64,000 bases of DNA from SIRX01 sp965214475 (GTDB lineage: Bacteria; Actinomycetota; Rubrobacteria; Rubrobacterales; Rubrobacteraceae): assembly GCA_965214475.1 (NCBI GenBank), contig OZ243953.1, positions 1,550,001-1,614,000 of the forward strand, read 5' to 3'. The notes under the pieces are model-generated. The model was not told the DNA's origin, ran no database searches, and saw only the letters and a list, made by a program, of their open reading frames with translations. The translations under genes were made by a program, and so were the position numbers. Of this stretch, positions 34,638 to 43,703 are shown one piece after another (the first letter of the stretch is position 1; the number at the start of each line of letters is the position of its first letter).

Positions 34638-36221
34638 ATGAGGCGTTGGAACGGCTGGGGCGACGAGTCAGTAACCTAAGATCTGTCCACCCACGCCGAA
34701 GAGTACCTGCGAGAGCGGCTGGGTCCCGGCACACCGTCCCGGGATGTGAGGCTCGAAGAGATCTCACCTCCTCCCGACTACCGGAAAATCCGCTGGTGAA
34801 CCACGAAACCGTAGCCCGAATCCGACACAGCCGCGGCGAGAGCTTCCCGGACCTGGTGGCGCTGCGTAGCGGCCGGATAGAGGCTTTCCCGGACGGGGTA
34901 GCGTTCCCGAGCCAAGAAGCAGAGGTCGAAGAGCTTCTCTCCTACGCCTGCGACGCAGGAGCCACTCTCGTTCCACGGGGCGGTGGGACGAGCGTGGTGG
35001 GAGGGGTCAACCCGCTTCCCGGCGAGCGGCCCGTGCTGGTGGTCGACCTACAGCGGATGGACCGGCTAAAAGATTTTGACGAAGAAAGCCGGCTCGCGAC
35101 CTTCGGGGCCGGGGTGCGGGGGCCGTGGATCGAGGCTCAGCTCCGGGGTCGGGGCTACACCTTGGGGCATTTCCCGCAGTCTTTCGAGTATTCTACGCTG
35201 GGCGGTTGGATCGCCACCCGCTCCGCGGGCCAGCAGTCACTTCTGTATGGCCGGATCGAAGATACTTTCCGTGGCGGACGAATGATAACGCCACAAGGCA
35301 CAATGGACCTACCGACCTTCCCCGCCTCCGCCGTCGGTCCCGACCTACGGCAGGTCGTATTGGGCTCGGAAGGTCGGCTCGGCCTGGTCACCTCCGCAAC
35401 CGTCCGCGTACAACCCCTACCCGAGCGGGAGCGCTTCTGGAGCATCATGTTTCCAAACTGGGAAGAGGGAATAGCAGCGATCCGGAATATGGCCCAATCC
35501 CCCTTCTCCCTGAGCATGCTACGCCTGAGCGACCCCGAAGAGACCCGCTCCCAACTACACCTCACGCTGAACCCATACATCAGGCGCCTTCTAGACTGAC
35601 TCCTCGCCCGCCGGGGTCTGCGGCAAGAGAAATGCCTCCTGATGCTGGGCGCTACGGGAACATCTTCGACGGTCCGCAAGGCCCACACCGGAGTCCGCAC
35701 ACTGGCGCGGGAGCATGGAGGGGTGGTGGTCGGGGATGTCGCCGGTCGCGAATGGCGCAACAACCGCTTCTGCCTCCCCTACCTCCGCAACACCCTCTGG
35801 GAGAAAGGCTGGGCGGTCGAGACACTGGAGACGGCGACCACCTGGAGCAACCTCATACCGACTGCTCGCGCGGTCCTGCAGGCCCTTCGCACAGCGCTCG
35901 AAGACAAGCAGGTCTTAGCGATGGTGCACGTCTCTCACGTCTACCCTACCGGAGCGAGCCTCTACTTCACCTATCTTCTTCCGGCTCGCCGACGACCCAG
36001 AAGCAACCCTAGAACGCTGGCAAACTCTAAAATCCGCCGCCCTCGAAGCCATCGTAGGGCACGGCGCCACCCTGAGCCACCAGCACGGCGTCGGCACAGA
36101 CCATCTTCCGTCTATAGAAAGGGAGAAAGGTAAAGTCGGTGTCTCTATGCTGGCAGCACTGCGCGAGAGCGTTGATCCAGAAGGTATGCTCAACCCCAGC
36201 AAGCTACTGCCGAAAGTTTGA
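34638..36221 (+). pseudogene. Alkyldihydroxyacetonephosphate synthase-like FAD enzyme, degraded
   Basis: The remains of an FAD-binding (PCMH-type) oxidase of the alkyl-DHAP synthase group. A start MRRWNGWGDESVT is followed by an in-frame TAA at 34677-34679. Homology goes on (HAEEYLRERLGPGTP), then shifts frame near 34766-34775. The FAD domain RGGGTSVVGG...FPQSFEYSTLGGW runs to an in-frame TGA at 35597-35599. The same frame continues (EKCLLMLGATG to SHVYPTGASLYFTYL), then shifts again near 35970. The end carries SHQHGVGTDH and closes at 36221. Two nonsense and two frameshift lesions in one gene exclude a single sequencing error. The neighbouring glpD is intact. Confidence 0.85.
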
Positions 36222-36234
36222 TGCTCCGACGTAC

Positions 36235-37314
36235 CTATTCAGCTCTCTCGGGCCGCTGCATCCGCCCTGCGACCTTGCGGCCTCTGGAATAGCTTTCTCC
36301 TCGCCGAAATTCTTCCAGGTAACGCTCGAAGCTCCAGGTCTCTAAAAACTTCTCTGCGGCGGTGCGACCGGCTTCGTAGAGTGCCAGTCTCCGCTCCCGT
36401 GACAGGTCGAAGTCCGTCGTGCGTACGCCGAGGGTAGGTATTGGGATGGTACGGGCGAAATCGGCCGTTTCGATGTAGAGTCGATCGTGGGCCTCCAGCA
36501 TCGTGTGCACGAGGCTCTTGACGTAGTCTATTGTGGTCCTGATCCAACCCAGCGGGTAAGTCGCTGGCTCCATGCGGTGATCCAGGGGCACTTCGGGGTT
36601 TGGCTCCACAAGTCTAAGCCCGAAGGTGGGCCACCTCGGCTCCTCGCCCGAGTCGAACAACCACACCGGGAAGTTGGAGAGTACGCCACCGTCCACGATG
36701 AGGTGTTTCCGTCTGGTAATTGGGTTGCGAAACTTCACCGGCTCGAAGTAGAAAGGAATGCTCGTGCTCATTCTCACGGCGAGCGCTACTTCGAAGCTGT
36801 CCGGCTCCTCGACACCGAGCCAGGGCGCGTCCCGCGGCAGCACGAGCAGCCGGCGTCCGGTAATGTCAGAGGCGATCACCTGTGCTTTGTATCGGTGGCG
36901 CTCATCTTCAGCGTTGAGGTGGTGAACCAGGTCCCCGAAATTGCTTACCCGTCTGTCCGCCAGCAGGCTCCGCACGTACTTGAGCAACGCTTTACCTTCG
37001 TAGACTCCCTGATCTTTAAAGAGGCTCAACAGCGTCCCGATCAGAGGTAGACGATCTTCCCAGGAGGTATCTTGCACGCTGGTGAAATCGAAATCCAGGA
37101 AGATCTCTCGCAACTCGGCTGCCTTATAGCCCGCTCCCAGCAACACAGCCAGCAGAGCTCCGGCCGAAGAACCGGCTACGCTCTGCGGCTCGTATCCCCG
37201 TTCCTCCAGCACCGATAGCGCACCTACCAAGCCAAGTCCCTTTACGCCGCCACCCTCGAAGACGAGGTCTACGCGCTTCTCTTTATTTTTGTCCGGTATA
37301 GCTTCGCCCACCAT
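36235..37314 (-). CDS. Patatin-like phospholipase
   Basis: A 359-aa lipid acyl hydrolase of the patatin family with a Ser-Asp dyad. The oxyanion hole GGGVKGLGLVG (about 21-31), nucleophile Ser50 in GSSAG and Asp208 in IVDGGVLSNFP are all present, so it should be active. The ATG at 37314 begins with a charged stretch and no signal peptide. It acts on phospholipids or neutral lipids, probably at the inner membrane face. It stands alone, ending 14 nt from the end of the convergent pseudogene. Confidence 0.92.
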   Translation of the reverse strand: MVGEAIPDKNKEKRVDLVFEGGGVKGLGLVGALSVLEERGYEPQSVAGSSAGALLAVLLGAGYKAAELREIFLDFDFTSVQDTSWEDRLPLIGTLLSLFKDQGVYEGKALLKYVRSLLADRRVSNFGDLVHHLNAEDERHRYKAQVIASDITGRRLLVLPRDAPWLGVEEPDSFEVALAVRMSTSIPFYFEPVKFRNPITRRKHLIVDGGVLSNFPVWLFDSGEEPRWPTFGLRLVEPNPEVPLDHRMEPATYPLGWIRTTIDYVKSLVHTMLEAHDRLYIETADFARTIPIPTLGVRTTDFDLSRERRLALYEAGRTAAEKFLETWSFERYLEEFRRGESYSRGRKVAGRMQRPERAE

Positions 37315-37385
37315 AACCTCGCTCTCCCAAGTATATCGTCCGGACGCCGGGCGGGATGCACCGCCTATCTATAGATCCCGATTTA

Positions 37386-37406
37386 CTCCCGGTATTTCTT
37401 CGGGAG
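37386..37406 (-). terminator. Hairpin after the Fe-ADH gene
   Basis: CTCCCG (37386-37391) and CGGGAG (37401-37406) form a 6-bp stem just 4 nt after the end of the minus-strand Fe-ADH gene. There is no U-run, so it may end the seven-gene operon only weakly. Confidence 0.4.
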
Positions 37407-37409
37407 AGC

Positions 37410-38585
37410 CTACGTTGATAGCGCGGCGACCAGGATTTCTCGGACCTCCGCTTCGTCGGGCATTCGCGGGGTGTTGCCCAGTACCGGGTCCCGGATAATG
37501 TCTCGCGTCAGGTCTGGGATCATGTCCTCCGTCACACCGAGGTCTGCCAGGGTCTTTTCTTTGACGACTCCCCGCGCGAACTCTTCTATGGCAACGATAG
37601 CTGCCCGGGCGCACGCTTCTTTTCCTCCGGCCGGATTTTCGATCCCCGGCGAACTTGCGACCAGAGAGAGTTTCTCCAGGCTCGCCGGCAAGTTGAACCT
37701 CAGCACGTATGGCAGGACGACCGTGAGGGCGACGCCGTGTGCCGCGTGCGTGCGTGCGGAGATCGAGTGCGCCAATCCGTGACAAAGTCCAAGACCCGTG
37801 CCGCTAGAGAAAGCCCGGCCCGCCATGTGAGAAGCCAGGAGCATTTGCGAACGGGCCTCCAGGTTTGCACCGTCGGCCAGGGCAACCGGCAACCAGCGGC
37901 TCACCATGCGAACCACCTGGAGAGAAACTCCATCAGCGTAAGGGTTGGCACTACTCGACATAAGCGCTTCGAGCGCGTGAACGAGAGCGTCCATACCGGT
38001 GGCCGCTGTAGCACCGGGAGGCAGCCCGAGCGTGAGGAGCGGGTCGAGGACGCTGGCGCGAGGCCTAACGCTCGGGTGACCGATGTAGAACTTCCGTTCG
38101 TTCACGGGGTCCGTAATAACCCCGAAGTAGTTGGTCTCCGAACCCGTACCCGAGGTGGTCGGCACCGCCACCACGGGTAGACCCGGATTCTCCTGATCCA
38201 CCATGAAATTGAGTGCCTCCACCGAACCGGGATTTGCGGCGTGAAGCGCTATTCCTTTGGCCGAATCGAGCGACGAACCACCCCCGACCGCGACGACCAC
38301 GGTATCCGTCAGGCCATACTCTCGCAGCGCCTCGCTACCAGCCTCGATATCTGGAGTGCCAGGGTTCGGGGTTACCTGGTCGAAGACTTCGATGTCCAGG
38401 CCTTCGCCTTCGAGGCTTTCTCGGATCGGGGCCAGCAGACCAGAGTCCACTATACCCGGGTCACAGACTACAAAGGCGCGAGACGCCCCGAGGTCCCGGA
38501 CCAGCTTTCCGACGCGGGATGCTTCTCCGGGGCCGAAGAATACCGGTCCGGAAAGTGACATTTCTACGAACTGTTCGCCAAGCAT
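37410..38585 (-). CDS. Iron-containing alcohol dehydrogenase (family III)
   Basis: A 391-aa NAD(P)-dependent dehydrogenase of the Fe-ADH family, reducing an aldehyde or oxidising an alcohol. Nucleotide-binding GGGSSLDSAKG and TTSGTGSE are seen in the N-terminal half. The iron-ligand region includes ASHMAGRAFSSGTGLGLCHGLAHSISA with HGVALTVVLP (His ligands). The ATG at 38585 follows GGTGGGGG and is 10 nt after the PuuC-like ALDH stop. It is the last gene of the MocR-linked operon, where it would interconvert an alcohol and an aldehyde such as succinate semialdehyde or 4-hydroxybutyrate. Confidence 0.92.
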   Translation of the reverse strand: MLGEQFVEMSLSGPVFFGPGEASRVGKLVRDLGASRAFVVCDPGIVDSGLLAPIRESLEGEGLDIEVFDQVTPNPGTPDIEAGSEALREYGLTDTVVVAVGGGSSLDSAKGIALHAANPGSVEALNFMVDQENPGLPVVAVPTTSGTGSETNYFGVITDPVNERKFYIGHPSVRPRASVLDPLLTLGLPPGATAATGMDALVHALEALMSSSANPYADGVSLQVVRMVSRWLPVALADGANLEARSQMLLASHMAGRAFSSGTGLGLCHGLAHSISARTHAAHGVALTVVLPYVLRFNLPASLEKLSLVASSPGIENPAGGKEACARAAIVAIEEFARGVVKEKTLADLGVTEDMIPDLTRDIIRDPVLGNTPRMPDEAEVREILVAALST

Positions 38586-38595
38586 TTCCCCCACC

Positions 38596-40080
38596 TCAAG
38601 CCTTCAGATCTATCCAGGTAGTCTTTAGCTGCTCGTAGTTTTCGAGAGCGTGGAGAGACTTGTCCCGACCGAAGCCGGACTGCTTGAAGCCACCGAACGG
38701 TACGGTCAAGTCGGCGGCGTCGTAAGCGTTGATCCAGACCGTCCCGGCCCGCAGCGCCGCCGCCGTCCGATGGGCCACCCCAATATCCCGACTCCAAACC
38801 GATGCCGCGAGACCGTAGTCAGTGGCGTTCGCAAGCGCGACGGCTTCGTCCTCGCCGGAGAATTCCAGCACGGAGAGAACAGGACCGAATATCTCCTCGT
38901 TCGCCACCCGCATCTCCGGCCCGACGCCATTGAGCACCGTGGGCTCCATGTAGAAGCCACCGCTCTCTTCTCGTGCCCGCTCGCCACCGACCGCCACCGT
39001 CGCTCCTTCGCTGGCCCCGATCCCTATGTAATCCAAGACCTTCTCCAACTGGCCGCTGTCCACCACGGACCCCACCGCCGTCTCGGGCTCCAAGGGATCT
39101 CCGGGAAACATCTCCTTCGCGTGCGCAGAGATGCGCTCCAGAAGCTCATCCTTTACCCCACGATGCACCACGAGCCGGGAGCCCGCGTGACAAGTCTGTC
39201 CGGCATTGTAGAAGATACCCGAAGCCACACTCGAAGCAACGGTCTCCAGGTCCGGCGCGTCCCCCATGACTACTTGCGGGCTCTTGCCGCCGCATTCCAG
39301 AGAAACTTGTTTCATGTTCGACTGGCCCGAATACTGGAGGAACTTCTTGCCGATCTCGGTTGAGCCGGTAAAGGCGATCTTATCCACGTCAGGGTGCAAC
39401 CCGAGCGCGGCCCCCGCCGTCGGCCCGTAACCCGGCACTACGTTCAGAACTCCGTCCGGCACCCCGGCTTCGGCGGCCAACTCTCCCAGGGCGAGCGCGG
39501 TTAGCGGGGACTGTTCGGCGGGCTTCAAGACGACGGAGTTTCCGGTCGCCAGGGCCGGCGCGAGTTTCCAGCAGGTGACGATCAGGGGATAGTTCCAGGG
39601 CACGACAGCCCCAACCACCCCGATCGGCTCCCGCGTGATGAGCCCCAGGGAGTCCGGGCCGGTAGGGGAAATTTCCCCGTAGTGCTTGTCTATCGCCTCC
39701 GCGTACCACTCGATACACTGGGCCGAAGCCGGTATGTCTACAGAGAGCGCGTTCGAAATGGGCTTCCCCACATCCAGACTCTCGACCAGCGCCAACTCCT
39801 CCAGATGATCCCGGATGAGACCGGCAAGTCGGAGCAATATCTTCTTTCTTTTGGCCGGCCTCATGCGAGACCAGCGTCCATCTTCGAAAGCCCGGCGCGC
39901 CGCCCGGACCGCCCGGTCAACGTCCTCGGCTTCACACTCGGCTACCTGATTTAGGATGCTGCCGTCCCGCGGCGTTACGTTATCAAAGCGCTTACCCGAG
40001 GCCGCATCTACAAACTCTCCGTCTATCCAGGCCTGGTTTCGCAACTGTACGTGTTGTGCTTGTTCATGCCACTTGGACAT
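38596..40080 (-). CDS. Aldehyde dehydrogenase, PuuC-like
   Basis: A 494-aa NAD-dependent aldehyde dehydrogenase. It has the catalytic Cys297 in NAGQTC, the Glu in LECGGKSPQ, and the Rossmann glycines in FTGSTEIG. The tail SLHALENYEQLKTTWIDL resembles PuuC, the gamma-glutamyl-aminobutyraldehyde dehydrogenase of putrescine use, and related aminoaldehyde dehydrogenases. It lies 1 nt after the enolase-superfamily gene. A second ALDH occurs two genes upstream, so the operon handles at least two aldehydes or one in two forms. Confidence 0.93.
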   Translation of the reverse strand: MSKWHEQAQHVQLRNQAWIDGEFVDAASGKRFDNVTPRDGSILNQVAECEAEDVDRAVRAARRAFEDGRWSRMRPAKRKKILLRLAGLIRDHLEELALVESLDVGKPISNALSVDIPASAQCIEWYAEAIDKHYGEISPTGPDSLGLITREPIGVVGAVVPWNYPLIVTCWKLAPALATGNSVVLKPAEQSPLTALALGELAAEAGVPDGVLNVVPGYGPTAGAALGLHPDVDKIAFTGSTEIGKKFLQYSGQSNMKQVSLECGGKSPQVVMGDAPDLETVASSVASGIFYNAGQTCHAGSRLVVHRGVKDELLERISAHAKEMFPGDPLEPETAVGSVVDSGQLEKVLDYIGIGASEGATVAVGGERAREESGGFYMEPTVLNGVGPEMRVANEEIFGPVLSVLEFSGEDEAVALANATDYGLAASVWSRDIGVAHRTAAALRAGTVWINAYDAADLTVPFGGFKQSGFGRDKSLHALENYEQLKTTWIDLKA

Positions 40081-40081
40081 T

Positions 40082-41182
40082 TTATCCCTCCGCTAACAAG
40101 TCATGGTCTAGCACGGCACCAAGGCCCGGCACATCCGGGACTCTCAGGCAACCGTCGCTGTCTATTTTCAAAGGCTCCGACAGCATAAAGTCCCGGCGCT
40201 CCAGCGTCCAGCCGGGAGGATCGTAGGGGAATTCCAGGTACGGCCCACCACCCACCCCCGCCGTTACGTGGAGGTTCGCGAGCAGCCCGAGCCCATCCGT
40301 CCAGGTGTGCGGTGTAAACCAGTGGTTGCGGGCCATCGCAAGCTCCGCGACGAAGCGCGCCCGGTGCATCCCGAGCGTGAGCACCACGTCCGGCTGGTAC
40401 ACGTCGAGCGCGTCTGCATCTATAAAACTGAGCACCTCTTCCCAGTTGCGGACCATCTCGCCCCCGGCGACGCGTACTCCGGTACGCTCTCGGAGATTTC
40501 TCATGCCTTCCAGGTCCGAGTACGGTAGCGGTTCTTCCAGCCAGAACACATCCAGCTCCGTCAGGGCGTCTGCTATGCGGCGTGCAGCGGTGAAGTCTAT
40601 CGAGCGGCTTGCATCCCCGGCCATCCGCCAGGCCTCGTTCAAGTCCACCATGATCTCCATCGAATCACCGATTGCCTCCCGCGTCGCGGCAACGGTCGCG
40701 GGGCCTTCTTCCAGGTGGTTCGGATCTATCCGGATCTTCATGGCCCGGAACCCCTCTTCCCTGAGTGTCAACGCCGACTCGGCCCGTTCCGGAGGAGATT
40801 TCAGTTCACCGCAAGAAGCGTAAACCGGCAGCCGAGTCTCACTGCCCCCGAACAGCCGCGCCACCGGCTGACCGCAAGCTTTACCAATAACGTCCCAGAG
40901 GGCCGCTTCAAGCGGCCAGTAGGCTTTCGCGTGAAACTGCATAGTCTCCAGAACCCGCGAGTGCCGTGAGATCTCGAACGGGTCTTTCCCCAGAAACAGA
41001 TGCTCGAAATCTTCGAACCCCACCATAGAGTCGCCGCCACCTACTCCGGTGATTCCTTCGTCGGTCTCCACCAGGACGAGGTCGGCCTCGAACACAGTGC
41101 GGGGTGTAGGATCCCAGGCGGCATTGAAGGGTGGGTCCAGGTCTTTACGAAGGTGCTCTACTCGGATGTTGGTGATCTTCAA
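40082..41182 (-). CDS. Enolase-superfamily enzyme, mandelate racemase subgroup
   Basis: A 366-aa TIM-barrel protein. Placeable residues: the base Lys149 with x-Arg151 (MKIRID), metal ligands Asp180, Glu216 and Glu242, and an Asp265/His292 dyad (in DVYQPD and TPHTW). A Lys-x-Arg plus His-Asp dyad is the mandelate-racemase subgroup pattern, so acid-sugar dehydration or racemisation of an alpha-proton acid is more likely than cycloisomerisation. The substrate is unknown. The ATG at 41182 lies 61 nt after the SSADH-like gene stop, and the gene ends 1 nt before the PuuC-like gene. Confidence 0.9.
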   Translation of the reverse strand: MKITNIRVEHLRKDLDPPFNAAWDPTPRTVFEADLVLVETDEGITGVGGGDSMVGFEDFEHLFLGKDPFEISRHSRVLETMQFHAKAYWPLEAALWDVIGKACGQPVARLFGGSETRLPVYASCGELKSPPERAESALTLREEGFRAMKIRIDPNHLEEGPATVAATREAIGDSMEIMVDLNEAWRMAGDASRSIDFTAARRIADALTELDVFWLEEPLPYSDLEGMRNLRERTGVRVAGGEMVRNWEEVLSFIDADALDVYQPDVVLTLGMHRARFVAELAMARNHWFTPHTWTDGLGLLANLHVTAGVGGGPYLEFPYDPPGWTLERRDFMLSEPLKIDSDGCLRVPDVPGLGAVLDHDLLAEG

Positions 41183-41243
41183 CGTCTACCGTCCCTTTGC
41201 AAAATAGAATTAAAAGGTGCGGCTATTCTAGCTTTTTGCGGAT

Positions 41244-42701
41244 CTATGTAGAAACATCGGGCTTCTGTATGCCGCCCAACGAAAGATATTTGACATCGAG
41301 GTACTCTTCGACGCCATATCGTCCGCCCTCGCGGCCGAACCCGGACTCTTTGAGCCCACCGGAGGGTGACTGGTCTGTGGCGGGCATGCCGTCGTTGGCG
41401 CCAAGGATTCCGTATTCCAAACCTTCCGCCAACCGCCAGGCCCGTCCCAGATCTCGGGTGAAATAATAGGCGGCGAGGCCGTAGTTGGTGTCGTTGGCCC
41501 GCTCGATCGCCTCTTTCTCGCTGCCGAAACTCAGCAGCGCCGCCACCGGCCCAAAAGTTTCTTCACGGGCCACTAGCATCGAATCCTTTACCTTCCGGAG
41601 TACTGTGGGCTCGTAGAAGTTCCCCGGCCCAGTTATCCGATTGCCACCAAGCGACACGGTGGCCCCGTTCTGCCGGGCATCTTCGACGTGCCGCTCCACT
41701 TTTTCGACGGCGGCAGGTTCGATCAGGGGTCCCACCTCTACATCAGGCTCTAAACCATTTCCGACCTTCATGCCCGCCATCTTCTCCACTAGGCGTTCGG
41801 AGAACTCCTGCTCGATTCCCTTGTGTACGAAGATGCGATTGGCGGAGACGCAAGTTTGCCCGGCGTTTCGCATTTTAGAAGAGATCAGGTGTTCCACAGC
41901 CTCGTTCAAGTCAGCGTCCTCGAACACGATGAACGGTGCATGTCCGCCCAATTCTAAAGAGAGGCGTTTCACCGTATCGGCCGCCTGGCGCATCAGCAAC
42001 TTGCCGATCTCCGTAGAACCCGTAAAGGAAAGCTTGTGGACACGCCGGTCTTGCATGATGGCCGCGGTTATTGGAACCGGGTCTATCCCCGGCACTACGG
42101 AGAGCACACCCTTCGGCAGCCCGGACTCATCGAACGCCTGTGAGAGCCCGAGCGCTGAGAGCGGTGCGAGCTCAGAGGGCTTGACCACCATCGTACATCC
42201 GGCGGCGAGCGCGGCCCCGACTTTGAGGGCAACGGCGGACATCGGGAAGTTCCAAGGGGTTATGGCGGAGGCAACACCTACCGGCTGCTTGATGACGAGC
42301 AGTCGCTTGTCCGGTGACGGGGTGGGCATTGTCTCGCCGGAGATGCGCCGGGCCTCTTCCGCGAAGCGCTCGATACACGAGGCGGCATACAGAACCTCGC
42401 CTTCCGACTGGACGAGCGGCTTGCCCTGCTCCCGGGTCATCACCCGCGCCAGTTCACCGGACCGCTCGCGTAGCCCGCGGGCGGCTCCTTGCATTACGCA
42501 AGCACGCTCGTCGGCAGTGGTAGCTGCCCAAGATGGTTGGGTAGCATACGCAGCGTCTATCGCAGCCCGCGTATCTTCCCGTCCACTGTTGGGTAGCGTG
42601 GCGCAAACTTCTCCGGTGGCAGGATCGGTTACCTCGAAAGTTTCACCCGAGTGCGCTGCGACCCATTCACCCCCGATGAACAGGTGTTTTTTTACAGCCA
42701 T
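41244..42701 (-). CDS. Succinate-semialdehyde dehydrogenase-type ALDH (GabD-like)
   Basis: A 485-aa aldehyde dehydrogenase. The catalytic Cys284 lies in NAGQTC, ELGGHAPF gives the Glu, and FTGSTEIGK holds the NAD glycines. The start KHLFIGGEWV and the overall pattern match GabD-type succinate semialdehyde dehydrogenases, although other short semialdehydes are possible. The ATG at 42701 is chosen; an in-frame GTG two codons before is equally possible and neither has a strong ribosome site. The gene is 34 nt downstream of the binding-protein gene. Confidence 0.9.
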   Translation of the reverse strand: MAVKKHLFIGGEWVAAHSGETFEVTDPATGEVCATLPNSGREDTRAAIDAAYATQPSWAATTADERACVMQGAARGLRERSGELARVMTREQGKPLVQSEGEVLYAASCIERFAEEARRISGETMPTPSPDKRLLVIKQPVGVASAITPWNFPMSAVALKVGAALAAGCTMVVKPSELAPLSALGLSQAFDESGLPKGVLSVVPGIDPVPITAAIMQDRRVHKLSFTGSTEIGKLLMRQAADTVKRLSLELGGHAPFIVFEDADLNEAVEHLISSKMRNAGQTCVSANRIFVHKGIEQEFSERLVEKMAGMKVGNGLEPDVEVGPLIEPAAVEKVERHVEDARQNGATVSLGGNRITGPGNFYEPTVLRKVKDSMLVAREETFGPVAALLSFGSEKEAIERANDTNYGLAAYYFTRDLGRAWRLAEGLEYGILGANDGMPATDQSPSGGLKESGFGREGGRYGVEEYLDVKYLSLGGIQKPDVST

Positions 42702-42735
42702 GTTCACAACGTTTGCCTCGCGAACATCGTCCCGG

Positions 42736-43683
42736 CTATTCGATAAATCCTTCCTTCTGTAACCATTCTTCCGCAACGTCCGCCGGGTCTTCACCGTCCA
42801 CGTCGATGGAGGCGTTCAGTTTCTGGAGGGTCTCAGTGGTGAGTTTTTTGGTTACGGGGGCGAACAGGTCGGTGAGCTGCTCATTCTCCTGAAACACCTC
42901 CTGGCGCATGGTGAGCGCAGGGTTGTACAGAGGGAAGAAGTTCTCATTGTCTTCGATGATCTTTAGGTCCAGTGCCGGGATACGGCCATCGGTGGCCTGC
43001 ATGACGCCAAAGTTGCACGGTTCACCCTTGTCGACGGCGTTGGGGATCACCCCTATAGCAACGGTTTTGATGTTCTTGTCTGAGAACTGGTAGCCGTAGG
43101 CTTTTTCCAGACCCGGCAAGGCGTCATCCCGAGAGGCAAACTCGCTGTCGGTACAAAACGTAGCTTCTTCGGGCTGCTCGTTTATCAACCTCTCCATGTC
43201 AGAGAGTTCCTTTACACCAAGTTCCTCGTAGTTCTCGCTGCTCGTGACTATCGCGAAGGTGTTGTTCGCCGGGGCTGGTGGAGAAAGCCACTTGACGTCG
43301 TTCTTTTCGAGGTCTTCTTGCGCGACAGCCCTGAGCTGCTCTTTGCGACCGTCTATGGGATCTGTGTGGCCCAGGATATTGATCCAACCGGTCCCAGTAT
43401 ACTCCCAATACATGTCCACGTCGCTGCGGACCAGCGCCTGCCGGGTGGCGTCCGTTCCGGCCATGCCGATCTGATCCTCGACGCTCGCCCCGGCATCTTC
43501 TAGCAACGTTTTGGTTATGTTGCCGAGCACCAACTGCTCGGTAAAGTCTTTGGAGCCAACGATGAACTCGGTGTCGGAAAGCTCCCCAGACCCTGAACCG
43601 CCACCGCCGCAGCCTACGACGATCACAGCCAGCGCCGTGAAGGCTACCATCAACCCTGCAAGTTTAGTCCGCGTCTTTCGCAT
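42736..43683 (-). CDS. Quaternary-amine-type ABC substrate-binding lipoprotein (OpuBC-like), orphan
   Basis: A 315-aa extracytoplasmic binding protein. It has a signal peptide with a lipobox at VIVVGC (Cys25), then the family motif IVGSKDFTEQLVLGN, which opens glycine-betaine/choline/carnitine binding proteins, and DMYWEYTGTGWINILGH. It is a close paralogue of the binding protein at 49210-50187, with matching ends (GEDPADVAEEWL...GFIE). No permease or ATPase gene lies beside it, so it may feed the complete transporter at 50.2-53 kb. The ATG follows AAGGGAG. It lies within a catabolic operon. Confidence 0.92.
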   Translation of the reverse strand: MRKTRTKLAGLMVAFTALAVIVVGCGGGGSGSGELSDTEFIVGSKDFTEQLVLGNITKTLLEDAGASVEDQIGMAGTDATRQALVRSDVDMYWEYTGTGWINILGHTDPIDGRKEQLRAVAQEDLEKNDVKWLSPPAPANNTFAIVTSSENYEELGVKELSDMERLINEQPEEATFCTDSEFASRDDALPGLEKAYGYQFSDKNIKTVAIGVIPNAVDKGEPCNFGVMQATDGRIPALDLKIIEDNENFFPLYNPALTMRQEVFQENEQLTDLFAPVTKKLTTETLQKLNASIDVDGEDPADVAEEWLQKEGFIE

Positions 43684-43703
43684 GTATTCTCCCTTCGTTG
43701 CCT

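Noticed and set aside
34646..35599. The 317-aa open frame in the alkyl-DHAP synthase remnant as a functional gene
   Set aside because: Its first part is out of frame with the homologous start, and it lacks the C-terminal active-site region cut off by the TGA at 35597.
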